From Nonomuraea spiralis (GTDB taxonomy: Bacteria; Actinomycetota; Actinomycetes; Streptosporangiales; Streptosporangiaceae), in contig NZ_BMRC01000030.1 in assembly GCF_014648435.1 (NCBI RefSeq), positions 1-64,000 on the forward strand: a stretch of 64,000 nucleotides of DNA, read 5' to 3'. A program made the position numbers and the translations under genes. Position 1 is the first letter of the stretch. Each line of letters begins with the position of its first letter. This document shows positions 9,446 through 17,914 of the stretch, one piece after another. Under the pieces are notes generated by a model that was not told the origin of the DNA, searched no databases, and saw only the letters and a program-made list of their open reading frames with translations.

Positions 9446-10450
9446 CTAGTTCAGGCCTCCGATGAGTGTGGGATCCTGAACCACGCAGCCTCTGTTCTTC
9501 ACGTCTATGAATTCCTCGTACCTATGATTCCCATCCGGACCTCCCGGGGCCTGGCGGACGGCGACCTTCCGATCTGTATGGCATGTGTAGCCATGGGTCG
9601 CGCTCACGGAATGGACTGCGTCCTTCACCTTGAACGAGAACTTGACCTTGCCGCGCATGACGTGACCCAGTGCATCGATTTCGCAGTCATTGAGATACTT
9701 CTCCAGGCATTTCATCCAGATCTCGGCCCGGCCGGCCTTGTCGGCCACCACGGTCGGATTATGGTTGTCCCAGTTGTTCTCCGCCCGCTCGATGCACGCC
9801 CATGCGCGCATCTCCATCGGCCTGACCGTGTAATCCTTGATCATGTACGACTTCTTGAACGCCTTGATCAATTCCTTGGTGAAGATCGGAACCTTCTGAT
9901 TCTTGCCCCAGGCGGCCGGGTTTCCCGGGAAGACGTACATGAAGTTCTCGAAGCGATCCATGTCCCAGTACTTCAACAGGCCGGTGTTGATGGGATTGAA
10001 AACCGGCGGCCACCTGGAGTGGACCGACGACATGATGAACCAGTGTTTTCTGCCCAGACTTTGAATCACCTCACAGTAGGTGTACACAAACGCAGGCGGC
10101 TGGCAGTATTTCAGCGATTTCCCGGAGAGGGCAGCGATGGCGGGGGGACGCCGCCTCCGCTGGGCGGCGTGTTGGACTCCTCGGTGACGATTCCGCCTGG
10201 ATCGACGAACCCGGCGCAGGGATCGCGCCCATCACTCGAGTTCTCGTACCTCGGCAGCAGAACCTCGACGAGTGTCAGGCCGCCGCAGCGGTAGAAGACC
10301 ATGATGGTGAGGGTCGCATCGCTCCCGTCGACGGTTCCCGATTGGCTGATGCCGGCTTGTGCCGGTCCCCGTACTCGTGGCGCCGGCTGTCGTTTCCGTC
10401 CAGGTTCGTTTCACCGTGGTCGTGATACGGACAGAACCGTCCGGCATGGC
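9446..10450 (-). pseudogene. Low-GC unknown gene, frameshifted and 5'-truncated
   Basis: The minus strand codes across three frames. The 3' part (10087 to 9446, about 52% GC, rich in Lys/Asn/Tyr/Trp) reads VYTYCEVIQSLGRKHWF and ends PTLIGGLN. In-frame codons upstream (ALSGKSLKYCQPPAF) meet a second frame (from about 10302: LVEVLLPRYENSSDGRD) at a run of six G at 10142-10147; one extra base there would join them. A second shift near 10365-10395 joins a third frame (DGSVRITTTVKRTWTET). The assembled protein would have about 330 residues with a Pro/Gly-rich hinge. Its 5' end abuts Tn3 transposase sequence. I recognise no family. Base composition suggests horizontal origin. Confidence 0.6.
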
Positions 10451-11005
10451 CTCGACCATGCTGCCGGTCAGCTGCGGGTAGGCGTCCGGCTCGCCAGCCA
10501 CCGGCCGGTACAGCTTCACCTTGTTGATCCGCTTGATACGCGGGCAGCAGGTCGAAGTTCAGCAGCCTCGTGATGCCAAACCCGATTTCCGACTGGTCAT
10601 GCGAGTCCGTGTAGTTGGCCTCGACATCCATCGTGGTGCCGTGCCGCATCGCGCCCTCGATCATCGCGGCGACCTTGGAGGCGGTGCCGTTGACCAGCGG
10701 GAGTGGATGGCCAGGGACTTCTTCTCCACGTGCCAGTAGATGAGCAGCCCACGGCCGCCGTAGCGCGAGTGCCACTCAGTGAACAGGTTCTGGCCGTAGG
10801 CGCGCACGTACGTGGAGTCAATGGCGACCGCAGTCGAGCCCTGGCCCCACAGCTCGGCGCTGCGGCCGGCGAAGGTGGCGTTTGCGATCTGGACGGCGAT
10901 GGCGCGGGCGGCCTCCGCCGACAGATACCGGCGCCGCACGTAGCGCAGTTCGTTCTCGGTGTGGCCGTGGGCGCCGGCCGCCACGGCCTTGATCCCGGTG
11001 TTCGT
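10450..11005 (-). pseudogene. Tn3-family transposase fragment (catalytic core), frameshifted
   Basis: Minus-strand sequence matches the DDE region of Tn3-type TnpA: LRYVRRRYLSAEAARAI, then AIDSTYVRAYGQNLFTEWHS (first catalytic Asp), HVEKKSLAIHS, VNGTASKVAAMIEG, MRHGTTMDVEANYTDSHDQS (second Asp) and LLNFDLLP...KRINKVKLYRP. Frameshifts occur near 10690 (after LAIHS) and near 10546 (an extra C in CCC). The final catalytic Glu region is missing, so it is inactive. The left end joins the unknown low-GC gene and the right end is fused to an IS5-type start. Confidence 0.8.
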
Positions 11006-11221
11006 GTTCCACTCGGCCAGGCGCCGCCAGCAGGTCATGCCCGAGCCGTAACCCAGCTCCTGCGGCAGGTGTTCCCAAGCGATGCCGGTATGCAGCACGA
11101 ACAAGATGCCCTGCAAGGCCAGCCGGTCATCCAGCCGCTTGCGCCCTGGATGGCGGAAACGCCGCTGACGCTGGGGCAACAGCGGCTCGTCACTGACCTC
11201 CCACGGCTTCGGCTTGGCCAC
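11006..11221 (-). pseudogene. IS5-type transposase N-terminal fragment fused in frame to Tn3 sequence
   Basis: GTG at 11221 opens MAKPKPWEVSDEPLLP and continues RFRHPGRKRLDDRLALQGIL and TGIAWEHLPQELGYGSGMTC, the N-terminal region of IS5-family transposases. After WRRLAEW (about 11006) the frame runs straight into Tn3 transposase sequence, giving a 186-codon chimeric reading frame. The catalytic half of the IS5 enzyme is absent. Confidence 0.75.
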
Positions 11222-11284
11222 CCGTGCTCCTCTCTCGGCGACAGCGAGAGATCAAAGCACAACAAAGATCATTCTGTTAGGACC
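11203..11284. repeat. 82-bp direct repeat, copy 1 (IS5-type end)
   Basis: This segment spans the first six codons of the IS5-type transposase and its terminal region ending at ACAAAGATCATTCTGTTAGG. It recurs at 11904-11985 with 79/82 identity in the same orientation. It is probably one end of an insertion sequence. Confidence 0.85.
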
Positions 11285-11286
11285 TC

Positions 11287-11829
11287 TTAACCGCGGGCGG
11301 GGCGGCGGCGCAGCTGGTAGGAGTAGGCCAGGGCGAGCAATATCGGGCCCCACAGCGCCGTTGGGGTGATGGACACCATCGCCAGCGCCTGCCACCAGCC
11401 ATTCTCGTACGCAATGCTGTCGGAGACGCCGACCCAGGAGAGCACCATCCAGACCGAGACCGCGGTCAAGAGCAGCCCACCGGCCGTGGCAGGGACGACC
11501 GCTGCCATGGGCGGCACACGTCTGCCGCCGATGACCGGGATCCAGTTCGGGACCACCTCGCCCCAGCCGCGCACCAGACCGATGCTGAGCAGCGCCGCCA
11601 ACTCGGTGAGCACGCTGAGCCCGAAGACATAGGGGATGCTTATCCACAACGGTGACACAGGCGCGTCGTTGAGCTGGCCCATGTCGAAGTGAAAGGCAAA
11701 CGGCAACCTCCACAGGCACGTGGGGAGCAGCAGCCAGGGAAGCGCGTAGGCGATACGGAGCGCCCAGCGTGGGGCAGGTTGTGCGGTGTCGCTGGTGGCC
11801 GGGGCCGCATGCAAGAGTTTCATCGCCAT
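11287..11829 (-). CDS. Unknown integral membrane protein between IS ends
   Basis: 180-residue protein with about four membrane segments (LRIAYALPWLLLPTCL; ISIPYVFGLSVLTELAALLS; AGGLLLTAVSVWMVLSWVGV; ALWGPILLALAYSY). ATG at 11829 is preceded by GAAGG with 7-nt spacing. No family is recognised with confidence. It lies between two direct copies of an IS end, so it may have been carried in or captured between two insertions. Confidence 0.75.
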   Translation of the reverse strand: MAMKLLHAAPATSDTAQPAPRWALRIAYALPWLLLPTCLWRLPFAFHFDMGQLNDAPVSPLWISIPYVFGLSVLTELAALLSIGLVRGWGEVVPNWIPVIGGRRVPPMAAVVPATAGGLLLTAVSVWMVLSWVGVSDSIAYENGWWQALAMVSITPTALWGPILLALAYSYQLRRRPARG

Positions 11830-11903
11830 GCCTGTACCTTCTACCGGCCTCGAGGACGATTGATCACCTGTGAGGGTGAATCGCCTCCCTCGCGCGAGCT
11901 AGT

Positions 11904-11985
11904 TACGGCTTCGGCTTGGCCACCCGTGCTCCTCTCTCGGCCACAGCGAGAGATCGAAGCACGACAAAGATCATTCTGTTAGGAC
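11904..11985. repeat. 82-bp direct repeat, copy 2 (solo IS5-type end)
   Basis: Copy of 11203-11284 with three substitutions. After codon six of the transposase (MAKPKP on the minus strand) a TAA stop and unrelated sequence follow, so this is a truncated end. Copies are 701 bp apart and flank the 180-residue membrane protein gene. Confidence 0.85.
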
Positions 11986-12205
11986 CGCTAAGAGTGCGTC
12001 AAGCGAGCTAATTCCCCTTTCGTCGTTGCGGTTGGTTGGATGAGGTCTGCTGGTCGGTCAGCCGCCGTTCGGCCTACGGGCGCGGCTGGCGCGGACACCG
12101 GACCGCTCGTGAGCAGGTTCTCTGCGTATACCGCGACTGAGCTGGTCACGGTCGGCCCGGTGCCCGCGGCGGCGGGCTTCACGACGTAGGGCTTTACACG
12201 GACAC
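11986..12205. other. Intergenic stretch with no supported gene
   Basis: From the IS-end remnant to the DUF6326-like gene the only open frames lack plausible starts or family resemblance. I see no hairpin or RNA. Confidence 0.5.
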
Positions 12206-12694
12206 CTACTGTCGAAGGTCCTGTCGAAGGTCGGTCGTCGCGGGACCGGCTGGGACGGCGGGGGTTCGAGGCCATGTCCAGGCGGAGCGCAGGATGAAGG
12301 CCAGGAGCAGCACCTCGATTCCGATGGAGAGGCCGTAGAAGGGGGCCCACTCCCAGGACTCCCCGACCGCGTTGAACACCGAGTAGGGGATGTAGAGCGA
12401 TGCAACGACGAGGTTCGTGGCGCGGTTCACCCGGGCGGGCAGCGTCATGGAGATCATCACCATCAGGGCCGGGATCGCCACGGACGCGAGCATCAAGGTC
12501 AACAACGTCGGGCTGATGTCGAACTCAAAGACGACGCCGGCGCGGAGGTTGTCGATGACGCCGGGCTTGTGGAGGTGGAAGTAGTCGACGTAGATGTAGA
12601 GGAACATGAAGCTGGTCCATGCGGCGGCGAGCTTGGTGTGCACGGGGACCGGCGGGTTGTCGAGCAGGTTCGGGGTTCTCGTTCGGATGGTCAT
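12206..12694 (-). CDS. DUF6326-like membrane protein
   Basis: 162-residue protein with four hydrophobic segments. The N-terminal NPPVPVHTKLAAAWTSFMFL and central ARVNRATNLVVASLYIP are, as I recall, hallmarks of the DUF6326 family; function is unknown. ATG at 12694 is preceded by AAAGAAG at suitable spacing; upstream in-frame codons are Arg/Pro-rich and unlikely to be translated. It is divergent from a TetR regulator across a region with tandem operator-like repeats, so it is probably that regulator's target. Confidence 0.8.
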   Translation of the reverse strand: MTIRTRTPNLLDNPPVPVHTKLAAAWTSFMFLYIYVDYFHLHKPGVIDNLRAGVVFEFDISPTLLTLMLASVAIPALMVMISMTLPARVNRATNLVVASLYIPYSVFNAVGESWEWAPFYGLSIGIEVLLLAFILRSAWTWPRTPAVPAGPATTDLRQDLRQ

Positions 12695-12973
12695 CGGTTC
12701 TTCTTTCGAGAGGAGCGGTCCCTCCGCCGGGCTGGCGGCAGGGATGTACCGAGGCCGCGCCCATCTGGACGAGCACATCGCCTCGACCGGGCAGCGGTAG
12801 CCCGGACCTCGGACGACTCGAGCGCTGAGGGCAGGCCGTAACGGTGCTGGTCGGCGGCCCGCATCGTCGTCGCCCCGGCCGGACTCGCTCCCGGCACCAG
12901 GCGTGCTCCGGCACTCGATCGCTGTTCGATTCCCACAGAAGCCTCCTCGCGTTCGAGCTACGCCTCCGGCTGG

Positions 12974-13020
12974 TTCGTACACCGTACTTCGTACACCGTA
13001 CTACGGACGTACGCTGTACC
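12974..13020. promoter_or_regulatory. Tandem GTAC-rich repeats, probable TetR operator
   Basis: TTCGTACACCGTAC occurs twice in tandem (12974-12987 and 12988-13001), followed by related GGACGTACGCTGTACC (to 13020). The array lies 54 bases upstream of the TetR start and within the 379-base divergent region (12695-13073) shared with the DUF6326-like gene. The rest of that region holds nothing else I can support. Confidence 0.6.
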
Positions 13021-13073
13021 ATGACCGTGCGCTGGACGATTGTCAAGCCGCTCGAGCGAGCGAGAGGAGACCC

Positions 13074-13748
13074 GTGTCTGCGAGGGAACAACGCCAGGTG
13101 ACGTCAGACGCGGCGCTGAGCAAGCAACGGGTGGTGGTCGAGGCGGTCCGGCTCGCCGACCGCGAGGGGGTCGACGGGCTGAGCATGCGCCGGCTGGCCG
13201 GCGCGCTCGGCGCGGGCGCGATGTCGCTCTACTACTACGTAGCGAGCAAGGAAGAGTTGCTGGACGCCATGATCGACGTCGTGTTCGAGGAGATCGAGCT
13301 CCCGCCTGAAGAGACCGACTGGCAGTCAGCGATGCGACGTCGGGCGGTATCCACCCGACAGGTTCTCGCACGCCACCCGTGGGCGATCGGCCTGATGGAG
13401 TCGCGGACATCTCCGGGGCCCGCGAACCTCCGCCACCGCGAAGCGGTCACCGCCTGCCTGCGGAGGGCCGGCTTCCCGGTCTTGATGGCGACGCACGCCA
13501 ACTGGTTGCTCGACAGCTATGTATACGGTTTCGCCCTGCAGGAAGCCAGCCTGCCGTTCGACACCCCCGATGAGTTCGCGGACATGGCCGAGGACGTCTT
13601 CCTGCCCCAGCTTCCTCCTGACGAGTTCCCCTACCTCAACGAGTCCGCCGCGGTGCTCGCCGCTGCCGGCTACGACCCGGCGGAGGAGTTCAGCTTCGGC
13701 CTCGACCTCGTCCTAGCCGCCCTCGAGCCCCTGAGAGTGCCTACGTGA
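13074..13748 (+). CDS. TetR-family regulator (TetR_C-type ligand domain)
   Basis: 224-residue repressor. GTG at 13074 is preceded by GAGAGGAGA and is preferred over ATG codons further upstream that lie in the operator region. The N-terminal HTH (DGLSMRRLAGALGAGAMSLY) is followed by YYYVASKEELLDAM, and the C-terminal ligand domain resembles the tetracycline-repressor class. It probably represses itself and the divergent membrane protein through the tandem GTAC repeats. The inducer is unknown. Confidence 0.9.
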   Translation: MSAREQRQVTSDAALSKQRVVVEAVRLADREGVDGLSMRRLAGALGAGAMSLYYYVASKEELLDAMIDVVFEEIELPPEETDWQSAMRRRAVSTRQVLARHPWAIGLMESRTSPGPANLRHREAVTACLRRAGFPVLMATHANWLLDSYVYGFALQEASLPFDTPDEFADMAEDVFLPQLPPDEFPYLNESAAVLAAAGYDPAEEFSFGLDLVLAALEPLRVPT

Positions 13749-13834
13749 GCCTCCATCCGTGATGTCGTTATGTGATCGTGTGGATTTGTAGTGTTACCGC
13801 CAGTCTGCGGGTCCAGTTGTGCTGGGATGGCGCG

Positions 13835-14200
13835 GTGACTGAGCGCAGGCCGTACCCGAGCGACTTGACCGACGCTCAGTGGGCGTTGATCGAACCGGTC
13901 CTCATGGCATGGAGGGCCGCGCACCCCTCGGTCAGCGGCCACGAAGGCAACTATGCGCTGCGGGAGATCGTCAACGCGATCCGCTATCAGGGACGAATCG
14001 GCGTCCAATGGGACTATCTCCCGCACGATCTGCCGCCCAAGAGCGCGACGTACTACTACTTCGCCAAATGGCGCGACGACGGCACCGACAAGACGATCCA
14101 TGACCGGCTGCGCTGGCATCTGCGCGAGTAGAAGGGCCGATCAGCCGACCCGAGCCTGGTCGTACTGGACACCCAAAGCGTCCACGTCGCGGCTGGCGGG
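13835..14200 (+). pseudogene. IS5-family transposase fragment, nonsense-mutated and interrupted
   Basis: GTG at 13835 begins TERRPYPSDLTDAQWALIEP and continues through YLPHDLPPKSATYYYFAKWR. TAG at 14129 stands where Lys is expected, and the same frame continues after it (GRSADPSLVVLDTQSVHVAA), which includes the first catalytic Asp. The frame then meets the left end of the IS3 element at about 14202. The rest of the transposase is absent on the other side of that element. Confidence 0.8.
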
Positions 14201-14257
14201 CCTTTCCCCTTGAACGTGGACACCTCGGAGACTGGATCTTGAGGTCCAGAGGAAGAG

Positions 14258-14605
14258 ATGTCCCTGATGGTGATGAAGAACTACCCGCCTGAGTTCAAGG
14301 CCGACGCGGTGGCGTTGGTGCTGTCGAGGCCGGACCGGACGATCACGTCGATCGCGCGGGATCTGGGAGTCAGCCGCCAGACGCTGCGGGTGTGGGTACA
14401 TGCCGCGCAGGCGCGGGGTGAAGGTGGGCAACGAGCGGCCGGCGGTGCCGCTGCCCGTCAGGACCCATCAGCCGGGCACGTACCCTCCAACGACGTGTTG
14501 GAAGAAGAGAACAAGCAGCTCAGGGCCCGGATTCGAGAGCTGGAGCAGGAGCAGGACATCCTGCGTAAGGCGGCCAAGCTTTTCGCGGGCGAGACGAACT
14601 GGTGA
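14258..14605 (+). CDS. IS3 OrfA (HTH/leucine-zipper transposase subunit)
   Basis: 115 residues. The N-terminal HTH (YPPEFKADAVALVLSRPDR, then RDLGVSRQTLRVWV) is followed by a coiled coil near the C-terminus (EEENKQLRARIRELEQEQDI). This DNA-binding part of the IS3 transposase ends in a 4-nt overlap with orfB (GTGA), the usual site for producing an OrfAB fusion. Confidence 0.88.
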   Translation: MSLMVMKNYPPEFKADAVALVLSRPDRTITSIARDLGVSRQTLRVWVHAAQARGEGGQRAAGGAAARQDPSAGHVPSNDVLEEENKQLRARIRELEQEQDILRKAAKLFAGETNW

Positions 14606-15502
14606 ACCGCTTTCAGTTCGTCGAGGATCATAAGGCGCTCTACGGCGTGAGGCGGTTGTGCCGGGTGCTGCAGGTGTCGCGCTCGGGCTTCTACCGATGG
14701 TTGAAGGGCGCCGCGGCGCGGCCGGCCCGCCACCAGGCCGATGAGCAGTTGGCTGCACGGATGCGGTGGATCCACGCCGAGTATGACGGTACCTACGGCT
14801 CGCCCCGGATGATGACCGAGTTGCGCACGGTCGGGATGAGGGTCAGCCACAAGCGGGTGGAGCGGGTGATGCGCGAGCACGGCATCGCCGGGCTACGGCT
14901 GCGTAAGAGGGTCCGCACCACGATTCCCGAGCCGGACGCCGCGCCGGTGCCGGACCTGCTCCAGCGCGACTTCACCGCCGAGCGGCCCAACACCCGCTAT
15001 GTCGGGGACATCACCTACCTGCGGGTGGGCGGCGGCCGGTTCCTCTACCTGGCCACGGTCGTGGATCTGTGTTCGCGTCGGCTGGTGGGCTGGTCGATCG
15101 CCGATCACATGCGCACCGAGCTCGTCGTCGACGCGCTCCAAGCTGCGGCACACACTCGCGGCGGCCGCCTGGACGGGGTGGTGTTTCACAGCGACAAACG
15201 GGGCGCAGTACTGCTCGCGGGAGTTCGCGCGGGCCTGTCGCCGGTTCGGTGTCATCCGCTCGCGCGGTGCGGTCGGCACCAGCGCCTACAACGCGGCGGC
15301 CGAGTCCTTCAACGCGAGTCTGAAGCGCGAGACGCTGAAGGGCGCGCCCGGCCGGCCCGACGCCCGCACCGCCCGCGCCGCCCGCCTGGCCGTGTTCGGC
15401 TGGATCACCCGCTACAACACGGTTCGGCGGCAGTCCCGGCTCGGCCAGCTCAGCCCGATCGCCTACGAGAAGACGGCAGATGGCCTGAAGTCTGTCGCTT
15501 GA
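14602..15502 (+). pseudogene. IS3 OrfB (rve integrase-type transposase), frameshifted
   Basis: Begins GTG at 14602 and reads an HTH_21 region (YGSPRMMTELRTVGMRVSHK) and an rve core with Asp in YVGDITYLRV and Asp in GVVFHSDK. An AAA at 15196-15198 holds one base too many. The natural frame resumes as GAQYCSREFARACRRFG and carries the catalytic Glu (NAAAESFNASLKRETLKG) to the stop at 15500-15502. This single-base insertion destroys the DDE enzyme. Confidence 0.87.
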
Positions 15503-15545
15503 AATCGGTGTCCACGTTTTTGGGGGAAGCCCCTCATGGACGGGG

Positions 15546-16148
15546 TCAGGTGACGGATTGCGCCACCAAAGCCATGGCCTGCCGCATGGCGTTCCGTACC
15601 TCGCTGGGTCCGTCGCCGCGCTGCAGCGCGGTCAGTGCGGATGCGCTGATCGCGCCCACCATCGCGCCGACCAGGGCGGAGGCGGTGATCGTGTCGAGTC
15701 TGTCGGGGAATGCCCGCTGCAGAGCCTGGGCCAGTTCGGCCTGCGCAGCGAGGTATCGCTGCAGCAGCCGGGCCTGTAGCGCCGGCACCGAGGCCGCCAG
15801 CCGTGCCCGCAGTGCCGCGAGCCCGCTGGGGAGGTCGCTGTCCCAGGTATCGGCGATCATCTGGTCCATCGCCCGCACCAGCACCTCGGACAGCCGTTCC
15901 CCGGCGCGGCGCTCGGCGATCGCCTGCAGCGCCAGATCGACGCGTACGTCGGCATTGGCCAGAAGCACATCCTCCCTGGTCTGGAAGTGGAGGAAGAAGG
16001 TGCGGGGGGACACCTCCGCGGCGTCGGCGATCTCGGCCACCGTCACGTGGTCGTAGCCCTTGTCCTCGAACAGGCGCACCGCCGCTTCGATCAGTGCCTG
16101 CCGGGTGCGCTGCTTCTTGCGCTCTCGTAGTCCGTGTTTCTCCGCCAC
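15546..16148 (-). CDS. TetR-family regulator divergent from SDR
   Basis: 200 residues. N-terminal HTH (DHVTVAEIADAAEVSPRTFF) with a basic start (GLRERKKQRTRQALIEAA) typical of AcrR/TetR proteins that bind hydrophobic ligands. It is divergent from the SDR gene across 82 bases of AT-rich sequence, so the SDR is the expected target. The gene survives intact although an IS3 copy ends 16 bases beyond its stop. Confidence 0.9.
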   Translation of the reverse strand: MAEKHGLRERKKQRTRQALIEAAVRLFEDKGYDHVTVAEIADAAEVSPRTFFLHFQTREDVLLANADVRVDLALQAIAERRAGERLSEVLVRAMDQMIADTWDSDLPSGLAALRARLAASVPALQARLLQRYLAAQAELAQALQRAFPDRLDTITASALVGAMVGAISASALTALQRGDGPSEVRNAMRQAMALVAQSVT

Positions 16149-16192
16149 GCAGAGCAGTTTATTACATCTTCTGAATTAATGCATACTGTGAA

Positions 16193-16217
16193 TCACTACA
16201 TAGACTGCAGTCAGTGA
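16193..16217. promoter_or_regulatory. Imperfect palindrome in the TetR/SDR divergent promoter
   Basis: TCACT...AGTGA arms (16193-16197, 16213-16217) enclose the 10-bp palindrome GACTGCAGTC (16203-16212), in the only AT-rich patch of the area and just before the SDR ribosome site (GAAGGGA). This is a plausible TetR operator; it is inferred from position and symmetry. Confidence 0.45.
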
Positions 16218-16230
16218 AGGGAGATCATTC

Positions 16231-17229
16231 ATGGGAAGCCTGGACGGACGAGTCGTCCTCATCACCGGAGCAGGGCGCGGCATCGGGCGGGAAGAGGCGC
16301 TGTTCTTCGCCGCCGAAGGCGCCAAGGTCGTTGTCAACGACCCCGGCGTCGCCATCGACGGCACGGGCGGCGACGCCGGCGTAGCCGCGAAGGTCGTCGA
16401 AGAGATCACTGCCCACGGCGGACAGGCCGTGGCCAACACCGACAGCGTCACCGACTGGGACGGCGCCCGCCGCATGGTGGAGACGGCTCTGGAGTCCTTC
16501 GGCGACCTGCACGTCGTGGTCAACAACGCGACCATCGAACGGAACATGGGCCTGACCGACCTGTCGGCGGAGGACTTCGACGACGTCGTGGCCGTCAAGC
16601 TGAAGGGCACCTTCGCGGTAACGCACTGGGCGGCCCGCCACTGGCGCGACCGGTATCAGGCAGGGGTCCACGCCGACCGCGCCGTGGTCAACACCTCCTC
16701 CGGCTCCGGGCTGCTCAACCCGCTGCCCGCGCAGGTCTCTTATGCGGCAGGCAACGCCGGGGTCGCGGCACTGACCACCGTGGCCGCCCTCGAACTCGGC
16801 CGGTACGGCGTACGGGTCAACTGCATCTCGCCCTCGATGGCCCGGACCCGCCTCACTCTCGCCGTTCCAGGCATGAGCGAGGAACCGCCGGCGGGCCGGT
16901 TCGACCCACTGCACCCGGCCGCCTGCGCACCTGTTGCCGCCTACCTGGCCGGCGCAGCCTGCCCGCTCACCGGCCAGGTGCTGTCGGTACGAGGCGGAAC
17001 GGTCACGGTCAATCATGGCTGGTCCCTCGGCGGCCACATCCACAAAGACGGGCTGTGGAGCGTGGAGGAACTCGCCGAAAAGGTGAAGGAGCTGCCGATG
17101 GACGACCCGTTCGACAAGCTCGCCCAGGCCCTGTCCGGTGCACTCGGTGCCGTCGGACGCGACCAACTCCAGGAGATGATCAACGCCCTGCTTGACCAGG
17201 GAGTCCACTCCGACGCGGCCTCCGCATGA
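16231..17229 (+). CDS. Short-chain dehydrogenase/reductase with atypical active site
   Basis: 332 residues. The NAD(P)-binding motif is TGAGRGIG, and NNAT replaces NNAG. The catalytic Tyr171 is present in VSYAAGNAGV, but residue 175, normally the Lys of YxxxK, is Asn (codon 16753-16755). The C-terminal 80 residues extend beyond a standard SDR, ending in a helical segment rich in Leu/Glu. Start ATG has GAAGGGA 7 bases upstream. It is divergent from a TetR regulator. Whether the enzyme is active is uncertain; substrate unknown. Confidence 0.88.
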   Translation: MGSLDGRVVLITGAGRGIGREEALFFAAEGAKVVVNDPGVAIDGTGGDAGVAAKVVEEITAHGGQAVANTDSVTDWDGARRMVETALESFGDLHVVVNNATIERNMGLTDLSAEDFDDVVAVKLKGTFAVTHWAARHWRDRYQAGVHADRAVVNTSSGSGLLNPLPAQVSYAAGNAGVAALTTVAALELGRYGVRVNCISPSMARTRLTLAVPGMSEEPPAGRFDPLHPAACAPVAAYLAGAACPLTGQVLSVRGGTVTVNHGWSLGGHIHKDGLWSVEELAEKVKELPMDDPFDKLAQALSGALGAVGRDQLQEMINALLDQGVHSDAASA

Positions 17230-17241
17230 CGCGATGAACCA

Positions 17242-17280
17242 CGTCCCGGACCGCGTGCTCAGTCACGCGGTCCGGGGACG
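17242..17280 (+). terminator. Hairpin terminator after the SDR
   Basis: 16-bp stem (17242-17257 with 17264-17280, one bulged G) and a 6-nt loop, 12 bases after the SDR stop. Confidence 0.75.
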
Positions 17281-17294
17281 GATGGGGGTCTGTT

Positions 17295-17850
17295 TCATGG
17301 GTGACCGCCTGTGAGATGCATCCGTTCTCTGCGATCTCGCAATCTAGGCACTCCGATCACCGCAGGTCGGAGGCACCTTTCTCCATTGACGATCCTCAGG
17401 ATGAAATTCCGGCTGAACAGGCGAGGCTCGTTGTGCTTCCCCGTCCTCAGGCACAGATCGTCAGCGAGCAGCGCAGCCTGGGCCTCCTCACGCTGCTTGC
17501 TCAGTGCCCGGTACAAGGTGGATTTGGCGATGCCGAACCCGGCGGCGACGTCCTCAGCTTTGATACCTGAGGCGATCATCGCGGCGGCGGCCGCGCGCTG
17601 CTGGGCGGTCATCTTGGGCGGTCGCCCGGTGGGCAGGTCGCGGGCTTCCTTGGCCTCCCTGGCGCCGGCCGCCCGTTCCAGCATGTGGATCCGCTCCATC
17701 TGCTGGACGGCGGCGTCGATGTCGCGAGCCCCGGCGGCGCGCCGCAGAGTGGCGAGGTCGCGTTCGAGGTCGCCGTGGCTGCGCCGGATCAGCGGCCAGA
17801 CGGTCGCCGACGGCGCCGCGGCGAGCTCACCCGGCGGAGACAGGCAGGTC
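17295..17850 (-). pseudogene. Recombinase-type HTH protein remnant
   Basis: The minus strand reads VWPLIRRSHGDLERDLATLR, then ERIHMLERAAGAREAKEA, GRPPKMTAQQRAAAAAMIAS and GFGIAKSTLYRALSKQRE. The last part is the C-terminal HTH of serine recombinases/resolvases (GRPPKLT...STLYR). The upstream part is open to about 17850 but has no ATG or GTG before 17699, and the tail after the HTH (ending HLTGGHP) does not look like the family. It is therefore a truncated remnant; a short expressed form from ATG 17699 (134 residues) is possible. Confidence 0.6.
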
Positions 17851-17914
17851 GTGGAAGGGGGCGCAACTCGGAGCCGACATCAGCGCGAGTGAAGGCGTAG
17901 CGGCAAGGAAGTTG

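Larger units (their letters stand above)
14202..15529 (+). mobile_element. IS3-family insertion sequence
   Basis: Element of about 1,328 bp with 23-bp terminal inverted repeats (14202-14224 and 15507-15529, 19/23 matches, sharing AACGTGGACACC). It contains overlapping orfA and orfB of the IS3 type. I see no clear target duplication. It is inserted in an IS5-like remnant, and its right end lies 16 bases from the stop of a TetR gene. orfB is frameshifted, so the copy should not transpose by itself. Confidence 0.85.

Noticed and set aside
12974..13001. Short tandem repeat considered as a CRISPR array
   Set aside because: Only two contiguous 14-bp units without spacers and no cas genes.
12903..13073. 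Longer N-terminus for the TetR gene
   Set aside because: It would run through the operator repeats; GTG 13074 has a good ribosome site and gives the normal family length.
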